Shown here: piece after piece, positions 27,103-37,100 of the stretch
Layout of the letters: each line of letters starts with the position of its first letter
How positions within the stretch are numbered: position 1 is the stretch's first letter
Assembly (NCBI RefSeq): GCF_008329715.1
Contig: NZ_VTSR01000011.1
Coordinates: forward strand, 186,001 to 250,000
Direction: 5' to 3'
DNA: 64,000 nucleotides
Source of the DNA: Gimesia chilikensis
GTDB taxonomy: Bacteria > Planctomycetota > Planctomycetia > Planctomycetales > Planctomycetaceae
The notes under the pieces: generated by a model
The model's input: only the letters and a program-made list of their open reading frames with translations
Databases searched by the model: none
Told to the model about the DNA's origin: nothing
Position numbers and translations under genes: made by a program

Positions 27103-30100
27103 TCAATTGAGTTCATCGACGCTGGTGACTGCTTGCCGATTGAGAGATTCCTCTCGGCCGGTGAGTGCCTGGATGCGGGACAGTTCCTCCCTCCAATCTG
27201 ATTTCGAATCATCGGTCAGCAGGGGGAGTAATTTTTTGATGGTTTTTTCAGCCTCTGGATAATTTCTGACATTAATCAAAGCGGTCGCCAGAACGGAAAG
27301 CGATTCTTCCTGCATGACGGGAGAAGCGTTGGCAATTCGTGCGTGCTGCAGTGCCTGTTTGGCCAGAGCGGGTTCTGATGTATCGGCTGTATCGAGCAGT
27401 AAACGCGCCAGTTCGCGGTGGGCATCCGGATAAGATGCGTTTTTAGCGATGGATTGTTCGATATCTGTTCTGGCGGAGTCCCGCTCATTCAATTTGAGAG
27501 AGGCCATGGCCCGATCAAAGAAGGCGTCTGGAGAATCGGGAAACAGTTCGAGAGCCTGCGTGAAATCCTGAATCGCTTCCGCATATTGATTTAACTCTGC
27601 CCGCACACGGCCGCGCGTCATCCAGGCACAAAACACGGTTTCGTCCTGCTTGATCGCCTTTGTAAAGGCCTGTTCCGCTGCTGCATATTCTTCTGCGTTT
27701 TGATAACACTCGCCTAATAAGAAGTACGTTCCAAAACTGACCGAGTCGGGGAATTGTTCCATCGCGACTTTCAAGACCTGCGCTGCCTTGTGATAGTCTT
27801 TCATCGCTTTATAGACGACGGCTTTGCCGTAAAAGGCGGACTCTTTTTCGGGGGCACATTCGATTGCGGTTTTGTAATCATTCAGTGCCGCCTGGTGAGC
27901 ACCACAAATCAGATGCAGATGAGCGCGTTCTTCATACAGTTCAGCCGCTTTGGAATTCCTCGCACACTGGCCGTTCAGATAGGCGATGTTCATTTTATTC
28001 AGCCCATCAGAATAAGAGGCCTCCTCATTCAGCAACGTCAGCAGCCCCGTTGACAATTCATCGTAGATTTTGCTTTTGTTTTTAAAGAACTGCCAGACCA
28101 TGCCTTGCCTGGAGTCAGCATCTCCCTGTTCCATTTTTCTGGTATAAGTAAACCGGTCAATGTCGCTGGGATGGGTGTCTGATTCGTCAGTGGGTCGATT
28201 GATGATTTGGACCAGCATATACTCTATCTGATCCAGGGCCTTTAAAGACGGGCGTGCATTCACAGGCCCGAAGCATTTCGATGCCTGTTGTGCCTGAAGT
28301 ACTTCGGAGACGCCGCGATTCATCCAGTAGTCATATTCGACTGAGCGACGGACGACGTGGCGTAAACCTTTTTCAAATGAGGCGGCTCCATAGGCTTTGA
28401 CAGCCACACGGTCGGCAAGAATTTCCTGCAGTCTGCTGGCACCGAAGGTGATTCGGGAAAAGACGCGGTAATAAAATCTCAAAAATTGAAAGGCAATGTG
28501 CCACCAGCGAATCTGGCGTCGACTGGCCACGGATTGTGCAAAGCGTTGCATCGCAATATCAACGCGCATCGCTGTCGCGCCGCCTGCTGTATCCCGGTTG
28601 AGGAAGTGCCCATATTCATGAGCCAGAATGCAGGAAAAGGCATCGACTGAGAGACCGTCGAGAACGCCCACTCCTAAATAGAGAATCCGGGTGCCCTTGT
28701 CTCTGAATCGTTTCAGGACATTCCCCTGCTCTGAAACTGCGATGGTCGTTGACTGCAGGAGACGAATCTGATCGACGGGCCGGGTGCCGACTTTCTCGGC
28801 GACTTCTTCGACCAGCGCCCACAAACCGGGCTGCTCTTCTTTCGAAATGATTTTGCCCGGGATCTCCCGATTAATGCCGACAAAGCAGGTCCAGATCCCA
28901 CTGCAGGCAGTCCAGATCGATCCCAGACTCAGGATAAAGACGAGGGCCACCAGCCACAGGTTCAAGTAAGGGACATTGAGCAGGGCATAACCCAGGGTGA
29001 GAGGGACGGCGAGGGAAACGACGACCAGCAGCGGTAAGGAAATATAGTAATAGACGCTGGCGAATTGCACCAACAGCCGATAGGCGGAACGCAAGCTTTG
29101 ATGCCCTTCCAGTGCCTGGATTATGTTTTCCTTTTGAAGAATGCGGACGATTCTGGACGACATGAATTTGCCTGCTACGTACAAGAAGGCTAAACCCACG
29201 AGCCAGGCGAGGACCACGTATAACGTGAACCAGGCATATTCCCAGATCCAGCGTTGTTGGTCGATTGCCATTTTCAGCCACTTCGCAATACTCGCTTCAG
29301 GAACTCCCATTTCTTTGGCTTTCAGGAACTGCTGCTCAGCGGCTTTCCAGTTCTCATCCTTGAGGTCAGCGATTCCCTGAAAATAGTAAGTGTGTTTATC
29401 GTTAGGAAATTTCTGTCCCATCGAGGAGACCACACTGCGAAATTCGGTATTGTTCTTGTCTTCTAACGAAAATTTGGCAAGCGCAATCCAGGGAGTCGGA
29501 TTATTCACGTTTTTCAACGTTTCAGCGCGTGCCAGATTCTGGGCACGTCTCCGGTAGGGTTGCAGCACACTGAAGGGCGCATTCCCCTGCTCCAGCGTGG
29601 AAACGGCAGACATCAATTTTGACAGCGAGGGGTTCTGCTGCAATTGGGAATCAATAATGGCCTGCGCCTGACTGGTGTTTCCTTTCTGGAGCAGTTGTTT
29701 TGCATTCTGCCACTGGCCTGTCGGGGCGGGAGAGATCCCCGCATAGACGCGCGTGGTGGGAGTCTTGCCGAATTCGACTCTGGGAGGAGCAGGATTCGTA
29801 TTTCGAAAGAGCGGGTTTTTATAATGCGAAATTTGATTCGTAGAGCGATTCGTTGAAACGGCGGAGTTTTGTCCAGAGTAGTTGGTCCGCCCCATGTTCG
29901 GATTTGCTGGATTTCCTGGGCGCGTCACGGTCCTGGAATTATAGCCCGGGCGATTGCCTCCCGGAGTGGGGATGCCGGGTCGATTGACCCGCGGACTGGG
30001 AGTGCCGGGACGATTGCCGTAACTCGGTCTGGGAGAAGAGGGGCGATAACTTCTGCCTCCCGGACTCGGTGCAGAAGGTCGCGAGAACCCGCCCCCGGAA

Positions 30101-30213
30101 GGGCCGGACGGAGCAGATGGAGCAGACGGACCAAACTGAGCATGGCCCAAATTATTGAGTCCCAGCAAGAGAGCTGTTGCTAGCGGGATGATGATCTTGA
30201 ACGAATGAACCAC
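27103..30213 (-). CDS. Large M48-family membrane metallopeptidase with TPR C-terminus
   Basis: A 1036-residue protein. A signal peptide (1-25) is followed by a Gly/Pro/Ser/Arg-rich tract to about residue 100. A TPR-like region (160-300) comes next, then three or four membrane helices (about 323-345, 385-410, 415-440). The M48 zinc-peptidase domain carries HEYGH at 532-536, with a further zinc ligand probable in LADRVAVKAYG. The last 300 residues are TPR repeats (for example AFTKAIKQDETVFCAWMTRG). M48 enzymes such as HtpX degrade misfolded membrane proteins; the double TPR arrangement suggests recruitment of large substrates. A palindrome at 30290-30305 lies upstream. Confidence 0.85.
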   Translation of the reverse strand: MVHSFKIIIPLATALLLGLNNLGHAQFGPSAPSAPSGPSGGGFSRPSAPSPGGRSYRPSSPRPSYGNRPGTPSPRVNRPGIPTPGGNRPGYNSRTVTRPGNPANPNMGRTNYSGQNSAVSTNRSTNQISHYKNPLFRNTNPAPPRVEFGKTPTTRVYAGISPAPTGQWQNAKQLLQKGNTSQAQAIIDSQLQQNPSLSKLMSAVSTLEQGNAPFSVLQPYRRRAQNLARAETLKNVNNPTPWIALAKFSLEDKNNTEFRSVVSSMGQKFPNDKHTYYFQGIADLKDENWKAAEQQFLKAKEMGVPEASIAKWLKMAIDQQRWIWEYAWFTLYVVLAWLVGLAFLYVAGKFMSSRIVRILQKENIIQALEGHQSLRSAYRLLVQFASVYYYISLPLLVVVSLAVPLTLGYALLNVPYLNLWLVALVFILSLGSIWTACSGIWTCFVGINREIPGKIISKEEQPGLWALVEEVAEKVGTRPVDQIRLLQSTTIAVSEQGNVLKRFRDKGTRILYLGVGVLDGLSVDAFSCILAHEYGHFLNRDTAGGATAMRVDIAMQRFAQSVASRRQIRWWHIAFQFLRFYYRVFSRITFGASRLQEILADRVAVKAYGAASFEKGLRHVVRRSVEYDYWMNRGVSEVLQAQQASKCFGPVNARPSLKALDQIEYMLVQIINRPTDESDTHPSDIDRFTYTRKMEQGDADSRQGMVWQFFKNKSKIYDELSTGLLTLLNEEASYSDGLNKMNIAYLNGQCARNSKAAELYEERAHLHLICGAHQAALNDYKTAIECAPEKESAFYGKAVVYKAMKDYHKAAQVLKVAMEQFPDSVSFGTYFLLGECYQNAEEYAAAEQAFTKAIKQDETVFCAWMTRGRVRAELNQYAEAIQDFTQALELFPDSPDAFFDRAMASLKLNERDSARTDIEQSIAKNASYPDAHRELARLLLDTADTSEPALAKQALQHARIANASPVMQEESLSVLATALINVRNYPEAEKTIKKLLPLLTDDSKSDWREELSRIQALTGREESLNRQAVTSVDELN

Positions 30214-30289
30214 GCTGTTTCTCCCAACCAGTAAGATAGCAGTAATGAATCAATGTCCCCTTATACTACTGGCGAAATATATACACGTC

Positions 30290-30305
30290 TACACGATGTC
30301 GTGTA
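30290..30305. promoter_or_regulatory. 16-bp palindrome between divergent M48 and sulfatase genes
   Basis: TACACGA-TG-TCGTGTA is a perfect inverted repeat, 77 bp before the M48 start and 150 bp before the sulfatase start. A further half-site TACACG lies at 30282-30287. This suggests an operator shared by the divergent genes. Confidence 0.45.
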
Positions 30306-30454
30306 TTTGATTCGATTTTTTGAAACTGGAAAAATGGCCTGCTCTGTGAATCTGATAATGTGAATCAGGGTCGGGCACTGATATGATCGAAGCTGGCGAT
30401 CCTGATTTCCAAGGGACGCCTCTTCACCACACAGCCACCAGACAGAAAGAGTCA

Positions 30455-31894
30455 ATGATGGGGAATCGACGTGTTTTTTCAGCAGTCATCGGAGCCGTTT
30501 TTTGCCTGTTCGTGTCAGGAGTCTCCCTGGCAGCGAAGGCGGATACTTCCGAAAAACCGAACATCATTCTGGTGATGGCTGATGACCAGGGCTGGGGAGA
30601 TACAGGCTATAATGGCCACCCGTTTGTCAAGACGCCGGAACTCGATGCCATGGCGAAAGAGGGATTCGTCTTTGACCGCTTCTATGCCGGTGCACCGGTC
30701 TGTTCGCCGACCCGGGCCAGCGTGATGACTGGACGGAATCCGAATCGAGCCAAAGTCACCAACCATGGTCGCTACATGCGTCCGCACGAGCAGACCATTG
30801 CTGAAACGTTGAAAGCCGCGGGATACGTCACCGGTATTTTCGGCAAAGTGCACCTGGGTTCGGGACAACCCGACTCGCCCTGCAATCCGAGTGGCATGGG
30901 ATTCGATGAATGGGTGATCGGTCTCAACTTTTTCGACAATAATCCCTACCTGAGCCGGATGGGAAAGATCGAGCATCGCCAGGGGAAGGGTTCGGTGATC
31001 CTGATGGATGATACGCTCGCGTTCCTCAAGAAACACAAGGACGGTGATCAGCCGATCTTCACGGTCGTCTGGTTCCCCTCTCCGCACTCCCCGCATGCGG
31101 AAGTGCCGGATGGCCCCAGCCTTTACAAAGGCAAACTGCAGGCGGGGTACTACCGCGAAATTACGCTGCTGGATCAGCAGGTCGGCCGTCTGCGACGCGC
31201 GCTGCGGGATATGGACATGGCGGAGAATACGATCGTCTGGTACTGCAGCGACAACGGCGGGCTGAACAAGGAGACGTCCGGGGGTCGTGAGAAAAAGGGG
31301 AGCATCTACGAAGGGGGCCTGCGGGTGCCGGGGATCATCGAATGGCCGGCTAAGAAACTCAAGGGGCGGACTGCGATCCCTGTGGCGACCTTTGATATCT
31401 ATCCGACACTGCTGGCGATGGCCGGCGTAGAGTTGTATGCCCCGCATCCGCTGGATGGTATGGATGTGAGCGGCATCATTGCGGGGTCGGTAACCGAACG
31501 GAAGAAGCCAATGGGCTTCTGGCATCATTTACAGGGCGGGCAAGGTACCCGCAGCGACCAGATTCAGAAAGCGATCATGGAGAAGCAGCAGGCCGGTGCT
31601 CCCTTACCCCATGATCCGGTCCGCATGCGGAAAGACGTCGACGAATTCCCCCAGTTTCCCGAAGAAACCACGACCGGGCACGCGGCCTGGACGGACTGGC
31701 CTTGGAAACTGCATCGGATCAAAGGGACGAGATTCGAACTCTACAACCTGAGCGATGACCCGATGGAGCAGACTGATCTTTCTAAAGATCCAGAACAGGC
31801 CGAAAGGGTAAAACAGATGCAGCAGGAACTGGATACCTGGATGCGGTCTGTGATTCGGAGCATTAATGGGAAAGATTATCTGGATCAAGATTAA
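30455..31894 (+). CDS. Secreted sulfatase (arylsulfatase family, formylglycine type)
   Basis: A 479-residue type I sulfatase. The signal peptide is about residues 1-27. Metal-binding Asp residues occur in ILVMADDQGWGD. The modification site C83-S-P-T-R matches the C-x-P-x-R formylglycine signature, and GKVHLG and the DNGG motif (CSDNGGLNKE) complete the active site. The enzyme hydrolyses sulfate esters outside the cytoplasm, probably on algal or animal polysaccharides. Planctomycetes carry many of these. Its start (30455 or the next ATG) follows AGAAAGAG; the maturase gene is not in this window. Confidence 0.95.
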   Translation: MMGNRRVFSAVIGAVFCLFVSGVSLAAKADTSEKPNIILVMADDQGWGDTGYNGHPFVKTPELDAMAKEGFVFDRFYAGAPVCSPTRASVMTGRNPNRAKVTNHGRYMRPHEQTIAETLKAAGYVTGIFGKVHLGSGQPDSPCNPSGMGFDEWVIGLNFFDNNPYLSRMGKIEHRQGKGSVILMDDTLAFLKKHKDGDQPIFTVVWFPSPHSPHAEVPDGPSLYKGKLQAGYYREITLLDQQVGRLRRALRDMDMAENTIVWYCSDNGGLNKETSGGREKKGSIYEGGLRVPGIIEWPAKKLKGRTAIPVATFDIYPTLLAMAGVELYAPHPLDGMDVSGIIAGSVTERKKPMGFWHHLQGGQGTRSDQIQKAIMEKQQAGAPLPHDPVRMRKDVDEFPQFPEETTTGHAAWTDWPWKLHRIKGTRFELYNLSDDPMEQTDLSKDPEQAERVKQMQQELDTWMRSVIRSINGKDYLDQD

Positions 31895-31946
31895 ACAGGG
31901 GAAAGACCTGATTTCAGACTAACAGGGATCTGAGGAGGAGGATCAT

Positions 31947-32195
31947 GTGTCGCAAAATAAAGAATCAAGAATAATTCGTGTTTTATGTTATTCTGTTCCA
32001 ACTTTGTTGATGGCTTATATATTAAGTATTGGGCCTGTGGTGGTGTTAGTAGAAGATTCAGCAGGGAATCTCCCACCGCAATATCATGCACCACTGAGAT
32101 CTTTCTATGCTCCTGTAGTCTGGGTGATTGAACGGAATCAATATTGCAGAAAACTCTATGCAGAGTATCACAGGATGTGCAGTCCCCATTACTAA
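31947..32195 (+). CDS. Small membrane protein with LSIGP motif, paralogue 2
   Basis: An 82-residue protein. YILSIGP falls at residues 24-30, exactly as in the copy at 20905, and RSFYAPVVW matches the second motif. The GTG at 31947 is the start because GAGGAGGAGG lies a few bases upstream and the N-terminus then aligns residue by residue with both paralogues. An ATG two bases earlier opens another frame that stops after nine codons. Function unknown. Confidence 0.7.
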   Translation: MSQNKESRIIRVLCYSVPTLLMAYILSIGPVVVLVEDSAGNLPPQYHAPLRSFYAPVVWVIERNQYCRKLYAEYHRMCSPHY

Positions 32196-32242
32196 AGTCC
32201 CCACGCTTTTCGTATTGTAAATCTACGGTGGGTCCTTTTTGC

Positions 32243-33817
32243 TCAGAGCGGTTTATAAATCATGCGTGCGCCGTAGAGGTACCAGCGTCTGGTGTCTGTC
32301 TGCCAGCCGCGGAGGGTGAATAAACCGCAGCGCCAGTAGTGATCGAATCCGCCGCCGTGTACGTAGCAGGTTGCACTCTTACTCAGATAGTAGTAGTCGC
32401 CGAAATTGTGGTGCCGCAGTGTGTCGCTGCCGAGACGCATAGATTTCTGTGCGTGAGGCACTGAGTCCACTCCCTGATTGACATAATCCAGGGGGAGTGC
32501 CAGCAGTGGATGCGCCGGATCGAAGGTCAGATTCTTCATATAATTCCGTTCACGATCGCCGCCGACGGTGCCGTTGTCGGTCTGAATCTCCTGCGTGATG
32601 CCGGTCGGTCGATACGTGTCGCTGGTCACATCGCTGGCGTAATCACGCATGTTGTCGCAGACGTACGCCTGGCCATTTTTGAAGTTCAGCCCGTCGATGT
32701 AATGCCAGACGTTGCCCCACAGATTCTCCATGTAACGGTATCGTACAGCACAGCGGTAACTGGCGTCCGCTCCGCCGCCGTTCGGTGGCGTGTGGCCCGA
32801 GGGTGTCTGCAGGCTGTCGGCCCAACCGGTTTTCTGGGCGGCGCCTCCCAGCATCATGTCCGTGGTCGTGTCGAGCGGCGGTCCATCAAAGTAGATCGAC
32901 GTCATTCCCTTACGGGGCGTATCCGACTCCACACGCACAATGCTGCGTTCGTTCGCCAGCACGGAATGCTGATCATTCCAGTCCACCATTTGGATTGCCG
33001 ACCCGACAAACAGTTTCTGAGACAGGTACGAACTCCAGTCGCTGACGATGAACCGGTTGGTGTTTTGCTCTGCCAGCGCACAGCGCAGCCGGGCACCACG
33101 GGAGGGTTGCAGGATCTTTCCCCAGCCGCCGCCCACCGCGGCCTGACTGTCGCGGGTGGCATATTCGACCAGGAACAGGTTCTGCAGCAGATTTAACGTG
33201 CGGAGGTCGAGAATTCCATACCCCGGCCCGTTGGCCCGCGCAAAGCTGCGGTATTCGGGCCGCGTGCCATCCGCGGTCGGATAGACGCCTGAAATACTCA
33301 GCATTTTCCCGTCGTGCACGTGGGCTTCATAGGCACTGACATAGATCGCTGGAAGCTCTCGCCCCTCTTCCACGAAGGCTGGATCAACGACAAATCCGGG
33401 AAGTGGCTTATCACTGACAAAACGGTATTCATACCCGTCCTTCACATACCGCAGGGCATAGTGCCGCGGGATTTCCACGAAGACATTCCCATTGCTGCCC
33501 GTCAGCGAGAAGCCGGGCTCGCCGGCATAGGTCACCGTGGTGCCCCCCTCTTTTCTCTGCAGGACATTACAGAGTCGCATCTGACTGAAGGGCGGAATCT
33601 GATCGAAGTCGGTCGCCTTGAGGCCCCTGGCTAATCCGATCCGTTCGCAGGATGCGAGATAGTCTTTGACTTCGTCGTCGATGAGTTTCCACCGGACGCC
33701 GTATGCGGCGGGGATGGCAGGGCCGGCAGTGTCATCAGCCTGGCACCTTGATTGCTCGGCAGTCACGAGCAGTACGGTGAGGGACACGAGGACGTGTAAG
33801 TAGCTTTGTTTGCGCAT
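32243..33817 (-). CDS. Secreted protein with C-type-lectin-like (phage-tail/FGE-like) C-terminal region
   Basis: A 524-residue protein with a signal peptide (about 1-27). The first 250 residues are unassigned. The C-terminal half contains YRYMENLWGNVWHYIDGLNF, which resembles the 'R-x-x-EN-x-WGN-x-W-x-x-x-DG' segment of phage tail and baseplate-type proteins with the formylglycine-generating-enzyme/C-type lectin fold. It also ends in a 'GGGFDHYWRCGLFTLRG' strand pair like that fold. This suggests a ligand-binding surface protein. The similarity is recalled from family patterns, not computed. No phage genes adjoin it. Confidence 0.6.
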   Translation of the reverse strand: MRKQSYLHVLVSLTVLLVTAEQSRCQADDTAGPAIPAAYGVRWKLIDDEVKDYLASCERIGLARGLKATDFDQIPPFSQMRLCNVLQRKEGGTTVTYAGEPGFSLTGSNGNVFVEIPRHYALRYVKDGYEYRFVSDKPLPGFVVDPAFVEEGRELPAIYVSAYEAHVHDGKMLSISGVYPTADGTRPEYRSFARANGPGYGILDLRTLNLLQNLFLVEYATRDSQAAVGGGWGKILQPSRGARLRCALAEQNTNRFIVSDWSSYLSQKLFVGSAIQMVDWNDQHSVLANERSIVRVESDTPRKGMTSIYFDGPPLDTTTDMMLGGAAQKTGWADSLQTPSGHTPPNGGGADASYRCAVRYRYMENLWGNVWHYIDGLNFKNGQAYVCDNMRDYASDVTSDTYRPTGITQEIQTDNGTVGGDRERNYMKNLTFDPAHPLLALPLDYVNQGVDSVPHAQKSMRLGSDTLRHHNFGDYYYLSKSATCYVHGGGFDHYWRCGLFTLRGWQTDTRRWYLYGARMIYKPL

Positions 33818-33990
33818 GAATTACTTTTTCAGTTGATCGGAGAGCAATCCGAGACATTTTATTTGATTTCCGTATGGGAATAAGCCACAGGAGGCGTTCG
33901 TGAGTTATTCTACTCCTCGCTTGAATGTCGATCCAGTGTGCTGGTGAAACACGAGAGAGTAAGAGCGTGCTCTTTGAGTGGTGCGTTTTC

Positions 33991-34120
33991 ACTGTCCGTT
34001 TCCTGCTCGCTGCGCTCAGTTCCAATATCATTCGCCCCCGGAGATCTTCTGAACGGTTGCCATGGAGGGTCAGGTTCAGTGGTACGTCTCCAGGCGGGCG
34101 GACACGTGGGTACCAACCCA
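33991..34120. repeat. Dispersed intergenic repeat, modules A (diverged) and B
   Basis: Module A at 33991-34040 includes TTTCCTGCTCGCTGCGCTC. Module B at 34089-34120 includes CAGGCGGGCGGACACGTGGG. The order A-then-B and the gap of about 50 bases match the copies at 40443 and 44221. Confidence 0.75.
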
Positions 34121-34124
34121 ACAC

Positions 34125-34147
34125 TACCCTACCCTACCCTACCCTAC
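34125..34147. repeat. TACCC tandem repeat
   Basis: Four full copies of TACCC plus a partial one, directly after module B of the dispersed repeat. It lies just beyond the stop codon of the large kinase gene. Confidence 0.85.
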
Positions 34148-34181
34148 TTCTGATGTAAAACCTGTTCTGTCTGTGGTGAGA

Positions 34182-37100
34182 CTATTTTGAGGGTGCCGGT
34201 TTTGCATTGAAATCACTTTCAATCTTACAGTTCGGCAGAGCCTGTTTGAGAGCAGCGACCCCTTCGGGAGTGACGTTGGTCTGTCTCAGATCGAGATTCT
34301 GCAGCGTCTTGGTTTGATAAAGGTACTTCAGCCCCTCGTCTGTGATTTTGCAGTTAGCGATCTCCAGTTTTCCGAGTTTTTTCAGTCCCGCCAGGTATTT
34401 GAGTCCTTCGTCAGTAATCCCTGACGTCGATAAACTGATCTCATGCAGCGAGTCCAGCCCCTGCAGGTGCTGCAAGCCTGCGTCGGTAATACCGGGATTC
34501 TGATATGCAAATAAATATTCCAGCTTGCTCAGATTGGCGAGGTGCGCTATGCCGGTATCATTGAGTTGCGGATTACCGGTGATCTTTAACTTTGTCAGAT
34601 TTTTCATCTCCCCGATGGTCTGCATACCCTCATTGGTGATGTCAGTATTCGTGACATACAGTAGTCGCAACGGTTTGATCTTGCTGAGTTCGTGCAATCC
34701 GGCGTCGGAAAACTTTGTGTATTCGACTGATATCGCATTCAATTCAGGAAGTGCCAGCAGGTGTTGGCACCCCTCGCCGGTAATGCCGGTATGATTCAAA
34801 TGCAGAAACCCCAGATCATCCAGGCTTTTAAGATATGCAAGGTCCTGATCGCGGATCGGGGTATAATCCAGTCTCAACGTAACGAGCTTGTTCAAGTCTT
34901 CCAGGCGCACCAGATCCTGAGGGGGGATATTCGTCTTACTCAGATCGACGTTGTAATAGACAACCGGCTCGTCTGGCAGATCTTCCATGCTGGTTACGAA
35001 GTGGAGATCTGAATTCACCCCCACCCTTCCCCCCTGACGGAAGACCCACTCAAGAACGTCCCGTGATTTCCCAGCGTTCGAAAAATCGCTGATGATTGTG
35101 CATTCCGGCAATTCTTTCTGCAAAGCGGCGATGCCTTCCGGAGTGACATTGGTCTCCTGAAGAGTCAGCGTTTTCAACTGCTTCAGACCGGAGAGATGTT
35201 TCAGACCAGCATCGGTAATGGGCGTGCGTCGTAGATCCAAACTGTTGAGATGCTTCAGCTTTGTCAGATGCGCAAGGCCGGCATCAGTGATCGCGATGTT
35301 GTAACTATCTAAGAGAATAAGTTGCTCATGCTCGCCGATCTGCTTCAACCCGGCATCAGTGATTCCTGTCCCACCAACTGTCAGCACTTCCAGCTGTTTC
35401 ATCCCCTGCAAGTGCTTGAGCCCCTCATCAGTGATTTTGGGATTCATATGCGCATAGAATTTTTTCAGCTTCGTCAGACCTGAAAGGTGGGATAACCCGG
35501 CATCATCGATTTGCGAATTGGATAAGTTCAGAAAATTGAGTTGCCTTCGATTACCAATCTGCTGCATCACTGCGCTATCGATGGTGCAAGCGACCAGATC
35601 CAGGGTGATCAGGTTCAAGAATTGACCAAGGTGACTTAACCCATCCCCTCTGATCGTTGAATCATAAACTCTGATCGCCTTCAAAGCTTGGAAGCCGTTG
35701 AGATACTTCAGACCATCCCCTTCGATAGTAAAATGCTCCAGATTGAGGTCATGCACTCCTTCGACAAATTTGAGATATTGAAAATCCTGTTCCCCAAATG
35801 AGTCACCACTGATCTTCAAACCGTAAAGCGGTTTCAGATTCGACAGCCGTTGCAGATCGTGAGGTGGGAATTTAGCATCAGAAAGATCGACGCCGTAGTA
35901 TTCCACCGGTTCGGCAGGCATATCTTTAATACTGGTCAGGACATTGTGTTCTGAGTTGACCGCCACCGATCCACCGACACTGAGAATCCATTCGACAATT
36001 TCACGAGCCGACATCGGAAACGGCATGATCGGGTCTGACTCTGCTGTCTCTGCTGTCTCTGCAACAGTCAGCGGCACCAGGTGGACCTTGATCGTTTCTG
36101 TCTGACCCGACTTGACGGTGAATTGACGGGTGAAGGTTTCGAAGCCCCCTTTGGTCACTTTAAGAGTGTGCGTTTTCGCATCGGCTGTGACCTGAATCGG
36201 GTCCTGGTTTTTCCCCGTGTTGATGGTGATTTTCTGTTCTTCATCCACAGAGACCACGGCACCGGCTGCGGTAGGCTGGTCGACTTCGAGAATGACGGTT
36301 CCTGCGGGTGTCTCGACATTGAACACGATCCCTGCCAGAAAGACGAATGCGGCCAGTGCCAAGCCTGCGATGCCCCAGCCCCGTTTGCTGTTTGACTTCC
36401 GGGGGCGCTGTAGCGGCTGGAAGGCGGTTCCGTTCAGGGTGTCATTCAGAAAATCGGAAGTCGGGTTGAGGTCCTGTGTGCCTGCTTCGATTTCTCCCGC
36501 CGGCATGACAATCGTCGGACTGGATTCCACTTTTTGTGACTGCAGGAACTTTTGCAGTTCGGGATCTGAAGGCTTCGTGGACATGGTGGAAGCGGGATTC
36601 TGCAGATCGCATTTTTCGATCGCATCGATCACGGCCTGCATCGACTGAAAGCGATCTTCCGGCAACTTGGCGATCATCTTCTGATAGATGGCATCGACAT
36701 TTGCGGGAACCTGCACGTTTGCGGAAGCGAGGGAAGGAATGGGCTGATCGCGATGTGCGAGGATTCGGTTGACGACGGTCTGTCCGCCATAGACCGAATT
36801 ACCGGTCAGTAAATAATAGAGCGTACAGCCCAGGCTGTAGATATCGGAGCGATTGTCGGCGGAATGTGTACTCTGGGCCTGCTCGGGCGACATGTAATCG
36901 ACGGTGCCCATGACACTGCCCGATTGAGTCAGCGCGGTGGCCGGGTTCTCTTCATCCACTTCATCGATGCGGGCGAGGCCCATATCCAGGATCTTAATCG
37001 TCCCGTTATCATCCAGCAGCATGTTGGAGGGTTTGATATCGCGATGAATGATGCCTGCCTGGTGCGCGTATTCGAGTCCCCGGGCGGCCTGCAGGATGTA

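Larger units (their letters stand above)
33818..34181. other. Intergenic region with dispersed repeat
   Basis: About 364 bases upstream of the leftward secreted-protein gene. It contains one A+B repeat copy and a short TACCC tandem run; no gene is supported. Confidence 0.6.
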
